A DNA stretch of 64,000 bases from Talinum fruticosum (lineage: Eukaryota; Streptophyta; Magnoliopsida; Caryophyllales; Talinaceae). The notes below the pieces were generated by a model. It worked only from the letters and a program-made list of their open reading frames with translations. It had not been told where the DNA came from and did not search any database. Positions 33,951-45,045 of this stretch are shown in pieces. The DNA lies in NCBI GenBank assembly GCA_021018815.1, contig JAITYX010000129.1, positions 1 to 64,000 on the forward strand. Reading direction: 5' to 3'. How positions within the stretch are numbered: position 1 is the first letter of the stretch; the number at the start of each line of letters is the position of its first letter. The position numbers were made by a program, and so were the translations under genes.

Positions 33951-35030
33951 ATGTATGTGTTACCCGAACTCAGATTTGAGAGCTTAGTCTCTTTGGTGAT
34001 CGCATCATAAATCTAGCGGTTGGTGCGAGTGAACATTACCTCTTATCCTTTGTCACATAGCTAAGATATGCTAAGTAGATTGTATTTCAACCCTTTGACA
34101 AGATAGAGTAGACTAATTGAGTTGTTTCCTTCACCAATCTTTCCAATCCCTACTATGTTGCCTTTGCTATTATCTCCCAATGTGACATTTCCTTCTTTTA
34201 GATCTTCTAATTCGGATAAGAGTCTTGAATCTCCTGACATATGGCGTGATCAACCATCTGTCCAAGTACCAGTGACCTTTCTTCTTCTTTCTAAATTACC
34301 CGTAAGACGAAACAAGCTAACCATTCTCACTTCCCATTACGAACCAAGTAACTCCCTTTCTTGTGGTCCTTTTCTAAGGAAGAGCACTCTTGGGAACCCA
34401 AATTTGAATAATTTTAGGTCTCGTCCGATTTCAAAGAGCTTCTAAGCTTCTTCCATGGCTGTGACTTTGGGACCCCATTTCTTCTTCGGCAAATTTCTCA
34501 TAATCTTTCGGGACATTTGTTCGTGAGAGATCTTTCTTCCTAGAGATTTGAGATTATTAGTAATCTCTGTGAACCGAACATGCATCTAACTGATGTTTTC
34601 TTCGGCTCCATCTTGAATAGCTCATACTTATGAAGATATTGAGCTATCTTCGCCTACTTCACTTGGCTTGTTCTTTCATAGGTGTTGACAAGAGCATCCC
34701 ACACCTCTTTGGCTTTGCACAGGCTGAGACTCTGTTGTATTCTTCTATGCTAATGGCACACATCGGTGTGTTCATAGCTTTGAAGTTCTTTCTAAACTTA
34801 TCGGTCTCTTCGGTGGTGAACTCGGATTTGGCTTTAGGCACGGTGGTTCCATTCTCCATCTTCATTGGAATGTAGTTGCTCGCTTAGATAATGTTCCAAA
34901 CATACTTATCATTGTCCATCGGGTAACACTCTATCATCTTCTTCCAATGTGCAAAGTTTGACCCTTTGAACCTTGGTGGTGCTGGTGGAAGATCTTCCTT
35001 CATCGAACACTCTATTGTTACGAGCCGTCT
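33951..35030 (-). pseudogene. gag: SIRE copy 1 gag and protease (internally deleted)
   Basis: Gag begins near 35020, where copy 2 has its ATG; here the codon is ACG. FRKNFKAMNTPMCAISIEEY and MKMENGTTVPKAKSEF lie at 34659-34865. Downstream the zinc-knuckle region is missing: sequence jumps near 34430 from gag to a C-terminal segment and then to the protease (LLSELEDLKEGNVTFGDNSK ... IVGIGKIGEGNN, 34050-34230). Copy 2 retains the missing part (42700-43850), so this is a deletion in copy 1. Confidence 0.8.
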
Positions 35031-35073
35031 AATCTTTACACCTTCGGATGGTTAAATCCTTTTGGAAAGGCTA

Positions 35074-35085
35074 GGCTCGATACCA
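35074..35085 (-). other. Primer binding site of SIRE copy 1
   Basis: On the minus strand TGGTATCGAGCC follows the LTR end after two bases. It is the usual Met-tRNA-type site with one change and is identical in copy 2 (42091-42102). Confidence 0.85.
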
Positions 35086-35087
35086 AT

Positions 35088-36523
35088 TGAAGGTTTGCTC
35101 TTGGGAAGTCTAAGTCACCCTAGAGGGGGTGAATAGGGTGATGAAGAAAATTAAACAATTTTTGCACCAATACAAAATAAAAGTGGATTACGAGTCTAGA
35201 ATGGACTCGGAAAGACAATAACACACATATACGTGTAAACCCTCCCGGGGCATAAAACCATGGACATTTTTAATCCAAGCACCAAGTCAAATCCACTATT
35301 TTGAATCCACAAAATACAAAGGACTGACTCAACCAGAATTACTCCCTTAAACAATTCCTTACAATGTTTTCCTAGACTCACAAGTTCCCTTATCCGATCT
35401 AGTACTTCACGACTTAGGTAATCTTTACAATCAGGGACAACTGAGCTCAATTAACCCTTACAGCTCAGTCAAGGGACTTACTAAGAAGGTAAGAGAAGTA
35501 TGTAATTGATTACAAGACTTTTTTACAACTCGAGAGAATATTAAATACGGAATTGGAGTTGTAAGTAGAAGATTGAGTAAGAATGAATCCAATAATAGGT
35601 TCAACAATAATTCCATCAACCTTCAAGTCTTGGAATGTGGCTTCTATTTATCGACACCCAAGCGAGACTAACCGTTGAGGCTTGTTTCGGGACTGAAGTC
35701 TTCACTAGCTATTATAATGGCTATTCTAAGTCACTCGAAAAGATCCATTGGGATCTAAACATTTTGCAATGGCTCTTGGCTCCAACAGATGGTCCAATCA
35801 CTTGCTTGGTGACTTAAAATTGTGATTTAAACAACCATTAGGCGTAGAGTTGGAATGTTCCAGTTTTGGAAACAAACAACCCCGACACGGTGTCCGAGCC
35901 TTGTCCAAAAGTAGCTTAAACTTATCTCGCTAGTAGTTAACGACTAGAAGCCGGTTGCTTTTATAATTCAAAAATAGATTAGCCTCGTTTGAATAACCTA
36001 CAAAAGCAAGCCACATAGGTTCTCAAAGTATAAGAATACTTTGGTCCAAGATTGGGCACAAATAATAATTAAATTCAAGTAATTAAATGTTAATTGTCTT
36101 TGGCCTAAAAGAATGGAATTTTCTGAGTCTTATATTCAATATACTCGAATTCCATTTTGAGTCAATCATAAGTTAATCATGTTGAGACAAAGTAAAATAT
36201 CATAGTATAACAACTTGATCTCGGTCAAATAATTCTCAAGGAAATAAACTGATTTTGAGTAAAGAATTAATGTTCTAATTCATTTTTTGTGTTGAAATAA
36301 AAACTTAGTGCTCGAGAGAAAGTGAGTTAGAGAGATTATTTGATCATGGGATGGTTCCGAGTAATGTCCGAGTAAGTCGAAACACACCGATGAAGAAGAT
36401 ATGTAGTAAGGCGCTTTCGAGTCAATCAAAAGATAATGAAAACTTAGATATGAGTTTCTAAAGGATACAAAATGACTTAGAATCAAAACTTAAGAGAGAT
36501 AGAGATTTATACCTAAGTCTTCA
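35088..36523 (-). repeat. 5' LTR of SIRE copy 1
   Basis: 1436 bases, on the minus strand from TGAAGACTTAGGTATAAATC to AAACCTTCA. The matching 3' LTR is at 27187-28603. A TATA-like GATAAATAG lies on the minus strand near 35645-35652. Confidence 0.93.
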
Positions 36524-36528
36524 CCCAA
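36524..36528. repeat. Target-site duplication of SIRE copy 1 (right)
   Basis: CCCAA, identical to 27182-27186; see the left copy. Confidence 0.9.
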
Positions 36529-37140
36529 GACTATTCTCCTAGAATTATCATATGCTTGAAGATGAACAGTTTGCTTAGAGAGTTGTTGCTTGCCTAATTG
36601 CTAACCTCTTAGCAGTTCACCGAGGACACACGTTAGCTGCTGATCCGTTGTCGACTAAGGTTAAAAGAACAAACTTGTTAATGCAAGTTACAGTTTAATA
36701 AAGGGCATTGTTGTGTGCGATGCTTTCTTCTAGGAGATCCTTCTTATCAAAAGTAATGGTTCCATCTCCACTGTTAACCAATCCAACTACTTCCTCCGGC
36801 GTGGTTTCGGGAGAGACTTCAATCTTACTAAGTGCATCGAATAAAGCTTTTCTATGTTTATGGGAAGCATATATTAATTTCCGGATAAAAATGTCGGGTT
36901 TTAATTTCTGGACTTGCTTAGGGATTAGGTCTTCTTCCTTTATAGGTTTAGGATCTTGTGGGGCTTCTCGAGTGCTGTTGTGGACACAAGGGCGCATTGT
37001 GCCATCCTGATCTAGTAAGAAACCGAACAACAAGGCTTTTAGTGTTTCCCAAAAAGTCTTCTTCTAAGGGTGGTGTGCCCTAGAAGTCATCACTATTATT
37101 GTCATCATCTCTCGTTTCATAGACATCTTCTTCATCATTT
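36529..37140 (-). pseudogene. pol: Element B protease, N-terminal half
   Basis: The minus strand reads KQVQKLKPDIFIRKLIYASH, RKALFDALSKIEVSPET, DGTITFDKKDLLEESIAHNN and ALYFTVTCINKFVLLTLVDN, followed by GSAANVCPRC. The protease active site is therefore LVDNGSA. DNGS in place of DSG is usual in Tat elements. The protein continues at 27186 after the copia insertion. Confidence 0.88.
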
Positions 37141-38563
37141 ACCCTCAACCCCTGGACTTCGGATCCAATGATGGTAAATTAAGAAGCAGTTGTGACTCAT
37201 TAACATCACCAATAAAGATAGTAGGATCCCACAGACCTGATGTGGGTTTAGTAAAGATGGTTAAGGTACCGCTAAAAGGGTTTTTGTTATTGCTTGGTTT
37301 CTGGGCAGCCTTAGGCGAGGGTAATTGGCCATTTTGAAACAAATCTTCTAGTTTGTTCTTGAATGTCCAACACTATTCAGTATCGTGTCCTCATGCATGA
37401 TGGTATTTGTAAAATTTTCCCGCTTCCCAATTCTTAAACTGTTTTACGGTTTCGATTCCGCTCTAATAGGTGGCAACTCAATCTTCCCTTTCTCCAAGAG
37501 AAAATCAAGGGCTTAAGCAAAGGTAGTATCCATAGGAGTGTAGTTAGTATACCTATTGAGGTCATTGACATCTGCACCCCTGGTAGCATTGCCGGTATTG
37601 GAGGTTTTCTTCTCTTTGGAATGATAATTACCTCTATATCCGGTCGCGACTTTTGTGGTCGCGGTGGACGGTTCTTCTTCTATCAGCAAACCAGCATCTC
37701 CGAGGGTCGAAATGTTCATCATAGGTAGGAATTTGAGGTGTTGATTATAATTGGGCTTAAAGTTCTTCACAATGATGCGAACTTAATCTTTCTCCGAGGG
37801 TCGGTCAACCATGTGGACTGCCTTTGCTCTCCATCCGGTCAAGAAATCGGTGAAACTCTCCTTCTCACCTTACTTGATTAACTCCAAGTCTCTAAGAGTG
37901 ACTTGTAGATCTATGTTATAAGAGGATTGATGTAGGATCTCCTTGCAACAAATCTGTTCAATTGGCAACTTTCGTGGGTTAACCATGTTATACCATTTCA
38001 TGACATCGAGTATCAAATGTCCAGCGGAAGGTGATGTGGTAAGTGTCTTCGAAATGTTTGTAAGAGTCATTGCTCCTAAGAAGTTGCGTACGTGATGATA
38101 GGGATTCTCAAAACCTTTGAACTTAATATCGGGTATGGTAAACTTAGGAGGTTGTTTACCTTTAGGAATTGAAGTGAATCCCTTATGATCGAAATAATAA
38201 TTGCTGACCATGGATTACTCCCTTAACATTCGTTCTATCCGATCTATACGGGAATTGGACCGAGTTTTTGATTCAGGCTTAGGGGATTCATGTTTAGGAC
38301 TATCCGGAGAAGATTAGACGGGTGGAGGTGGTATAACCATACCCATTTCCCATTGCACGAGCTCAGCTTCTTCGGCCTATTCTCTTCTCCTATGTTCAGC
38401 TTCCTCATCTCTCTTACTAGCCTCAATAACCCTTATGATTTCCTTAAGATCTCTTGATATAGAGGATATCTGTTCCTCTTGATCGCTCAACCTGGTTTCC
38501 ACCCTAACTATATTTTCATTAAGCATATTGAGGTTAAGATACTTGTTCAGGATTGGGATCCAT
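37141..38563 (-). pseudogene. gag: Ogre/Tat element B gag
   Basis: The start is ATG at 38561-38563 (MDPNPEQ), shared with element C. Capsid motifs are YYFDHKGFTSIPKGKQPPKF and ENPYHHVRNFLGAMTLTN at 38040-38211. LRDLELIK and, after frame changes, NFKPNYNQHLKFLPMMNIST and LLIEEEPSTATTKVATGYRG follow. A CxxH ... GHDTE-like zinc segment and FQNGQLPSPKAAQKPSNN lie at 37280-37430. At least five frame changes break the ORF. Confidence 0.9.
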
Positions 38564-38990
38564 TAGAAGGGAACTCTTTTTAGGTACTATCTTAGGACAA
38601 GGAGTGGATTGTGACGGTGTAGTATGCACCGATGTTTGTCGCACCGAGTGTAGACTGCGAGTAGAAAGAAATAATGATGTGCCAGACTCTTTGGCTAAAC
38701 ATTCTCATCTTTTGAAGATCGGATTCCGATGATACTCGGTTGTTGTAGACTTCCCTATTCTGCAACTCCAAGGATGAGGTTTAGGACAATGTGAGAGAAG
38801 ATCACTTGTAGGAGGAAGGGACTCAAGCGCAAGACCCGAAGAGACTAAGGATGCTTTTATTTTGATGCACATAAAGAATGCAATGATGATATGATATGAT
38901 AATAAAATGCTTCCCATATGATAATGCATTTCCTTATTTGAGATGAACTTTGGACTAGATGCAAAATAAGAGAAACATACCTACCGATCC

Positions 38991-39310
38991 TAATATGAAA
39001 TGATTTTTCTTTCTTGGCTAATGCAAATGAACTCACCTAATATGAGATGATTTTATTTTGCTAATGGAAATTGACTCACCTAATAACGAGATGATTCTAT
39101 TTGGCTAATGTAAATGGACTCACCTAATATCAGATGATTTTATTTGGCTAACGCAAATGGACTTACCTAATATGAGATGATTTTATTTGGCTAATGCAAA
39201 TGGACTTACCCAATATGAGATGATTTTATTTGGCTAATGCAAATGGACTTACCCAATATGAGATGATTTTATTTGGCTAATGCAAATGGACGCAACTAAT
39301 ATGAGATGAT
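38991..39310 (-). repeat. Tandem repeats in element B leader (7-8 units of about 43 bp)
   Basis: The plus-strand unit is AATATGAGATGATTTTATTT followed by GGCTAATGCAAATGGACTTACC. In the element's sense direction it contains CATCTCATATTAGGTGAGTC, the same core as in element A but in a shorter, more regular unit. The middle copies are nearly identical, so this array was homogenised more recently than that of A. Confidence 0.92.
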
Positions 39311-40069
39311 GCAAAATGAAATGTGACAATGCAAAGGAAAATAAAAGGACTGAACAATAAGAAAAGGGAACTTCCGGTAAGGCCCTTTCACAAGTAGCAA
39401 CTACTTAGGCTATTAGAAAGATAATTTTGGAATAACACGGAAAAATGCGAACAATGGACCAACCCTAATAAGGAAAAAGACATTTTGACTTTTGGCTAAA
39501 TGCACATAATGGATCGACTCTAGGAAATTTATTAAAGCTGTTTCATTTTCACCCATGCAAGCATATAAATCAAGCACTCCTCACCTATTCCTAAAGGCTC
39601 ACAAGCAAAAGATTAAATCTAAAACAAACACATTCATCCAAGCATGCAAATGAAGTCTAAGGGAAAACCTAGAAGTCCAAAAAGTTCTATGGCCCATAAG
39701 TTCAAGAGTTATGATACATGGTGACATGCAATCCAAAATTTGGTGACCCATGGTTTGCATGGATAAGGATACCAACCAGAATTTCGGTGCCTCTCGATGA
39801 ACCAAAAGGTTTAGCCCAATATGGCGTGCTACAAGGGAGGAGGTACCATTTCCTCGGGCAATCAAGCCTAGTTAGGCCCGTCTACATGAACCGAGTGGGA
39901 GCCTCTTTCCGGAAAGGGTACACGAGTGGTACAATAAAGTTTTCCTAGTGGTCCAAAACAAGTATTTAAACTAGTTCAAAAGTTGCTAAATGCGGGATGC
40001 CTAATGCAAGCACATCATTAAAACTCACAACTCAAATTTTCAAGCTTCACAATCTTAATAAATGATTTA
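39311..40069 (-). other. Leader of element B between repeat array and primer site
   Basis: No gene. The sequence corresponds on the reverse strand to the leaders of elements A and C, including the TTGCTTGTGAGCCTTTAGG-like block near 39590-39610 and the AGTAGTTGCTAC-like block near 39397. ORFs on both strands here are short and motif-free. Confidence 0.7.
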
Positions 40070-40087
40070 TCCCTAGCGAAGCCACCA
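40070..40087 (-). other. Primer binding site of element B (degenerate tRNA-Arg type)
   Basis: On the minus strand TGGTGGCTTCGCTAGGGA follows the LTR end. It differs at a few positions from TGGCGACTCCACTGGGGA in elements A and C but lies in the same aligned context. Confidence 0.75.
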
Positions 40088-40088
40088 C

Positions 40089-42043
40089 TATAGTAACCAC
40101 GGCCGGCCGAGGGCCGCGAGCTTCCCCACTTGTGTGGGGTCTCTCTTTATCGAAGATTGACTTTGAAGATGGTTTTAGAAAGTCGATTTTAAAATATGGG
40201 GATGAACCTTTTATTAAAATTTTCGAATTATATTAAATCTGATTTAAAGCGAATTAAGAAAAGTTTAAATGGCGGTTTTATTAACCTTTTTATTTTAGAA
40301 ATTATTTTAGAAGTCCCAGGAGATTTTTTATTAATTAAAGGATAAATGAGATTAGTGTTAAGATTCTACCGAGAAGCTTTAGGGCCGATTGGTGGGAAGA
40401 CGCCAATCTGGACCAAAGCCTCACCTGTCGACCACTAGGCACAGGCGACGACTTGTTCCTGGCGGTGGCGGTGTCGGCCAAAGGCAGGGGCTGATAGACT
40501 CGGCCTCAGCCTCGGCCTGGTTGGTAGATCCGAAACCTTAATCTTTTTTTTGATCCTGCAAATCGGAAAACAACCGGGATGCACATTTAGAAGAAACAAA
40601 TAAAAGGGAGTTGTCGATCAATTTTTAGAAAAGAAAAAACTAACAAAAACAAAATTTATTCTTCCAATCTTAATATGAGATAACTAAGACTGAAAGAGGC
40701 TAAAAGATGACTCCATCCATCTTGAACCGAGAATCGAATTCGGGGACGAGGGTATAAAACGTTGAGATAAATCCCTCCATTTCGCCCGTTTAAAGACGAC
40801 CATTATTAGTTCGAGTAGTATGTTAATAAAGATGTTAGAAAACAAGCATACAACATGCGAAACAAAATTAAAGCAACCAAAACATAATAAGGAAAACAAT
40901 AAAGAAAAGCGATAAAGAAAGCGATAAAAGAAAGAAAAGTGGGAAATAAAATATTAAATCGGTCGGGAGGAAATTAAAGTGATTACATCTCTTAAACCAT
41001 AATACGGAAAGCAAATAAAACTGAAATAAATGTAACCGCTCGAAGGCTGAAATATAGCCCTAAGATTGTCCCACCTTGTTGATCTAGATCTCCTCGCCGG
41101 ATATCTTCATGCAATGGTGACAGTCCAAAGAAAAGGCCTAGTTCTGTGAATTGTGTTTAGGGTAGGGCAATAGTCGGTTGAATGAGTGCCCAGAGATCAT
41201 AATAATTGAATATTCCTTAGCTCTTTGCACGGATTCAACGGTGAAAGATGAATGCTTATAGAAAATTCGAGTGGAATAATGGTTAGATGAGAGTATTCGG
41301 GTTGGCTTTCAAAAGCGTGATGCTCGAGGCAGGAAGTCTGTATAGGAATGAGAGTCAAGGCTCTCTATTTATAAGAGAGGACCTAGGTCACAAATGACCT
41401 AGGGTTTGCCTCTTATCAACTATCCAAACAGCTGAGATAGAACCGGATCAAAAATGATAAAACCGGATAGAACCAGTTAAAGGGGACAAGGTAGGCGTCG
41501 GCCAGCCGGACCCTCCTAGGGTTTCATGCCCTAGTTTTGCCTCCGAGGACTTTCCAAGCTCAAAACGCAGCATTCTACCAGGCTTCTAGAAGGCGGGTGC
41601 CGGCCACAACGTCGTTTAGAGGGGAAAGCTTCTAGCCTTGTGTGGGCTTTCTCGTGAAGCTTAAAATGCGAGCACTTTGATGCTCCCGATCATGAAATGT
41701 AACACTTTAACGTCGTCTTCGGGTCTTCAGCTCCTTTTCTCACTTGGACAAAAGTAGAATGCGGTATTCTCTACTTGGAATTTCCTGGCACACATTATGG
41801 GACTCCACAATCTCTAAAGGCTTAACCCGGCTCTTGGACGATCAGAGGATTTGTGAACCGACCTAAGGGAAAAGGTTATTTAAGTGGTGTTTGGGGTTCT
41901 TTGTGGTTCATCGGCTTATGTTGAACCGATCGATCACGATTCGAAATCCAAATCCAAAAATAGGACTCGAGATTATCATCATCGAGCCGACAAAATAAAA
42001 CACGTAAATAACGAGATAAAGGACGACACTTGTTAGTTGTCCA
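40089..42043 (-). repeat. 5' LTR of Ogre/Tat element B (complete)
   Basis: 1955 bases. On the minus strand it starts TGGACAACTAACAAGTGTCG (element C has TGTAGACACCTAAAAAGTGT) and ends near ACTATA, next to the primer site. It aligns with element C through the DGD-like GATGATGATAATC, the AAGAACCCC...CACTTAAATA block and the TATA region. The junction to copia sequence at 42043/42044 shows that element B inserted into the copia LTR there. Confidence 0.85.
41366..41373 (-). promoter_or_regulatory. TATA box in element B LTR
   Basis: TATAAATA on the minus strand, about 670 bases into the LTR, within a CCTCTCTTATAAATAGAGAG context shared with the other Ogre-type LTRs. Confidence 0.7.
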
Positions 42044-42088
42044 CTCTCCCCTCTAGGGTGACTTAGTCTCTCCAAGAGCAAACCTTCA
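42044..42088 (+). repeat. 5' LTR remnant of SIRE copy 2
   Basis: Only the last 45 bases remain (CCCTCTAGGGTGACTTAG ... AAACCTTCA). They match the end of copy 1's LTR. The rest is missing where Ogre element B begins. Confidence 0.88.
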
Positions 42089-42090
42089 AT

Positions 42091-42102
42091 TGGTATCGAG
42101 CC
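42091..42102 (+). other. Primer binding site of SIRE copy 2
   Basis: TGGTATCGAGCC two bases after the LTR end, identical to the site of copy 1. Confidence 0.85.
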
Positions 42103-42146
42103 TAGCCTTTCAAGAGGATCTCACAATCTAAAGGTATAAAGATCAT

Positions 42147-43350
42147 ATGGCTCGGAACAATGGAGAGTTCGAGGAAGGAAGATCTTCCCCTAGACCACCC
42201 AAGTTCAAGGGATCAAACTTTGCACACTAAAAGAAGATGATGGAATGCTTCCTCCAGGACTATGATGAGGATGTCCGGAACATCATCAAGCATGGAAACT
42301 ACATTCCTACGAAGATGAAAGGAGCAAGAGTTGTACCCAAAGATAAGCCGGACTACACTATCGAAGAAAATGATATGTTCAAGAGAACTTCAAAGCCATG
42401 AACACTCTAATGTGCGCTATCAACTCGGAAAAATACAATAGAGTGTCATCCCGTGACACGCCCCAAGAGGTGTGGGATACATTAGTCAACACCTATGAAG
42501 GAACCAGCAGAGTGAAGCAAGCTATAGTCGGTCGGTTTCTTCACAAGTATGAGCAATTCAAAATGGAGCATGAGGAGAACATCACTCATATATACATTTC
42601 GGTTCACCGAGATTGTCAACAATCTCAAATCTCTATGTAGAAAGATCTCTCACGAAGTAATTGTCGGAAAAATCCTGAGAAGTCTACCAAAGAGAAAACA
42701 GGGTCCCAAGGTGATAGCAATTGAAGAAGCTCAAGATATTTCCAAGCTGAAACCAGATGAGCTTATTGAGAAGCTTCTCACTCATGAGCTGCACCTAGAA
42801 GAAGAGGAACCAGAGGTTAGCACCAAAAGGAAGCACTTAAGGCCTCGAAAAGCAGACGACAAAGTCCGAGCTCCTCAAACATAGAAGAGGATCCCATGGC
42901 ACTCATTGCCCAAGGCTTTAAAAAGATGATGAAGTACAAAAAGTCATAAAAGAGACCAAAGCGAAGTTCTACAAGGAAGACAAGAAAGGTAAATACTCAT
43001 CCTCTTCCAATTCGTCTTTAACTAAGAATTCTTGTTGTTTTGAGTGTGGTAGCAAGGAGCACATAGTCAAGGATTGTGCAAAGAGAAAGGAGAGAAACAA
43101 GAAAAAGGCTATGGTGGCTACATGGAGCGATGATGACTCCTTTGAAGATGATGATTCCGATAACTCAAAGTCTCTAATGGCACCGACGGACTTAGAAGCT
43201 GGATCCGAGTCGGTCGGTGATGATTTAAATGCTGAGGAGACAGATCCTCATGAGGTAATTAACTACTTCCATAAGTTGTCCAAACTTGATCTTGCTAGAT
43301 ATATCTTTACTTTAGAAGAAAAGTCCAATTCGACTCTTCCGATTTAAAAA
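42147..43350 (+). pseudogene. gag: SIRE copy 2 gag with zinc knuckle
   Basis: ATG 42147 (MARNNGEFEEGRSSPRPPKF) is the chosen start because the reading frame downstream matches capsid. VNTYEGTSRVKQAIVGRFLH and YEQFKMEHEENITHIYIS lie at 42485-42600. KISHEVIVGKILRSLPKR and VIAIEEAQDISKLKPDELIE follow. A CCHC zinc knuckle CFECGSKEHIVKDC at 43036-43077 is complete. An acidic segment DDDSFEDDDSDNSKS is at 43126-43170. Stops at 42230 and 42880 and frame changes disrupt it. Confidence 0.9.
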
Positions 43351-43955
43351 AGCAACAAGAGTCTCTTACTATAGAGAGTACTATTTTGAAAAAGGACTTA
43401 GAAAACTTGAGACAAAGTCTAAAAGTACTAGAAACCAGTGCTCAAGACAATCGGACCGAGTCTAAGTGACTCGGAACGGACAATGAGCAACTAAAACGAA
43501 GCTCAATGAGTCTCAAGAGCTGGTTTTAAAATTCACTCAAGGTCAGAAAAACTTTGATCTTTTATTTGTCTCTTAGTGTGTCTTATTTCGGAAAAAAGGT
43601 ATTGGTTATAATGTTGTATAAGAATCTAATTCTTATTCCAATCTTTTAAAACTAATTCTAGAACTGTTAAGTTCGGGAAGGCTGACATGGTCCTATTCAT
43701 TCATAAAGAAAAGGGACTGAATCTAGACCAGTTTTCATGAAAAGGCCTTCTCAACCTATTTAAAAAAGAAAAGGTTTTTAAAGAAAAGAGATAAAGACTT
43801 AATTTTCTAGAAGAAAGACTTAGAATCGGACCAAACCCAAAATTATTCAAATCTGGATTCCCAAAAGTGTTATTCATCATAAAAGAACCAAAGTAAAGAC
43901 TGTTACTAGGTTTGTAAGAGGAAGTGTGAAGTGTTAGTTTGTTTCTGTTTTGCAG
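43351..43955 (+). other. Degraded gag C-terminal/linker of SIRE copy 2
   Basis: With frame changes a glutamine/lysine-rich helical stretch is readable (LKKDLENLRQSLKVLETS-like near 43385-43440), then a segment equivalent to the one retained in copy 1 at 34330-34430 (KLFKSGFPKVLFIIKEPK-like, near 43840-43890). No intact ORF. It is the part deleted from copy 1. Confidence 0.55.
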
Positions 43956-45045
43956 GTGACTCGAAACGAAAGGTTCACGAGTACTTAAACAATGGCCGTT
44001 CACGTCATACATCCGTAGACTCAAAACTATTTGCTGAGATAGAAGATATAAAGGGAGGAAAAGTCACATTTGAAGACAATAACAAAGGCAAGATAGTTGG
44101 GATTGGCAAGATTGGTCAAGGAGACAACTCGGTCAATCCAGTTTACCTTGTAAAAGGGCTCAAATATAACCTTATGAGCATCTCTCAGCTATGTGCCAAA
44201 GGTCAAGAGTTAAGATTCACTTAGACCAACTACTTCATTTCGATGCGAGTCACAAAAGAGACAAAGCTCTCAGTGTCCGAGGTCGGGTAACACCTATACC
44301 ATTCCTCTCTCATATTCTAGTCAAAATTTATCATGTTTAAAAGCATCTTTGAATGGTGATTTATGGACATGGCATCGTAGACAAGGTCATATCAGCATGC
44401 ATACCATCAAGAAGCTTGCATCTCATGGATTAGTTAGGGGTTACATAACTATGCATTTAAGAAAGATAAAATCGTGAAGCATGCACAAAAGGAAAGGAAG
44501 TCGGATCATCGTTCAAACCACTCAAAACTATATCTACATCCAAAGTACTTGAATTTATTCATATGGATTTGTGTGGTGAAATTTATGTGAAAAGCTTAGG
44601 AGGTAAATCATATGTGTTTGTCATTGTTGATGATTACTCAAGATTTACCCGGGTGTGTTTTCTGAAGAACAAGAATGAAGCCTTCAAAGAGTTCACTAAG
44701 ATCCGTAGGAAAATTCAAGTAGATTTTGAGACTCGGATCTGCAGGGAGACTTAGATCGGAAGAATGCAAGCCGACTATGGAATGACATCTCCCACAACTT
44801 CTCAGCACCAAGAACTCCTCAACAGAATGGAGTAGTGGAGAGAAAGAACATAACTCTTGAAAAAATAAGGACAATGATGGTTGAAAATGATCTACCTTAC
44901 TATTTCTTGGTCGAGGATGTCAACAAGCAAACTATACACTCAACGAGATACCTTATCGGACCCATTTTGAAGAAGACACCCTATGAGCTTTACAAGGGAA
45001 AGAAGCCCAACATCTCCTACTTCAAACCATTCAAATGTATCCTAA
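43956..45045 (+). pseudogene. pol: SIRE copy 2 protease and integrase (N-terminal part)
   Basis: The protease active site is altered: YLNNGRSRHTSVDSKLFAE replaces the family's YLDSGCSRHMTGDS, so the catalytic Asp is Asn. KGGKVTFEDNNKGKIVGIGK and LKYNLMSISQLCAKGQ follow. Integrase parts are HTIKKLASHG, LGGKSYVFVIVDDYSRFTRV and GVVERKNITLEKI. The sequence leaves integrase at about 45045, after KKPNISYFKPFKC. Confidence 0.9.

Larger units (their letters stand above)
27187..36523 (-). mobile_element. SIRE-like Ty1-copia element, copy 1 (complete, 9.34 kb)
   Basis: Complete element with two LTRs (27187-28603 and 35088-36523), 5-bp target duplications, Met-type primer site, gag, protease, integrase, RT, RNase H in copia order, an additional ORF after RNase H, and a polypurine tract. 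The 1.4-kb LTRs and the extra ORF suggest the SIRE/Maximus lineage. All genes contain frameshifts or stops. It is inserted in the protease gene of Ogre element B and is therefore younger than it. Confidence 0.92.
22905..42043 (-). mobile_element. Ogre/Tat element B, split by a SIRE-like element
   Basis: Reading on the minus strand from 42043: complete LTR, primer site, tandem-repeat leader, gag, protease (interrupted by the copia element 27187-36523), RT, RNase H, aRNase H and integrase. This domain set, including the second archaeal-type RNase H before integrase and the tRNA-Arg-type site, fits the Tat/Ogre clade. Its 3' LTR was not found. It sits inside the 5' LTR of the next copia element (42044 onward). 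Confidence 0.85.
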
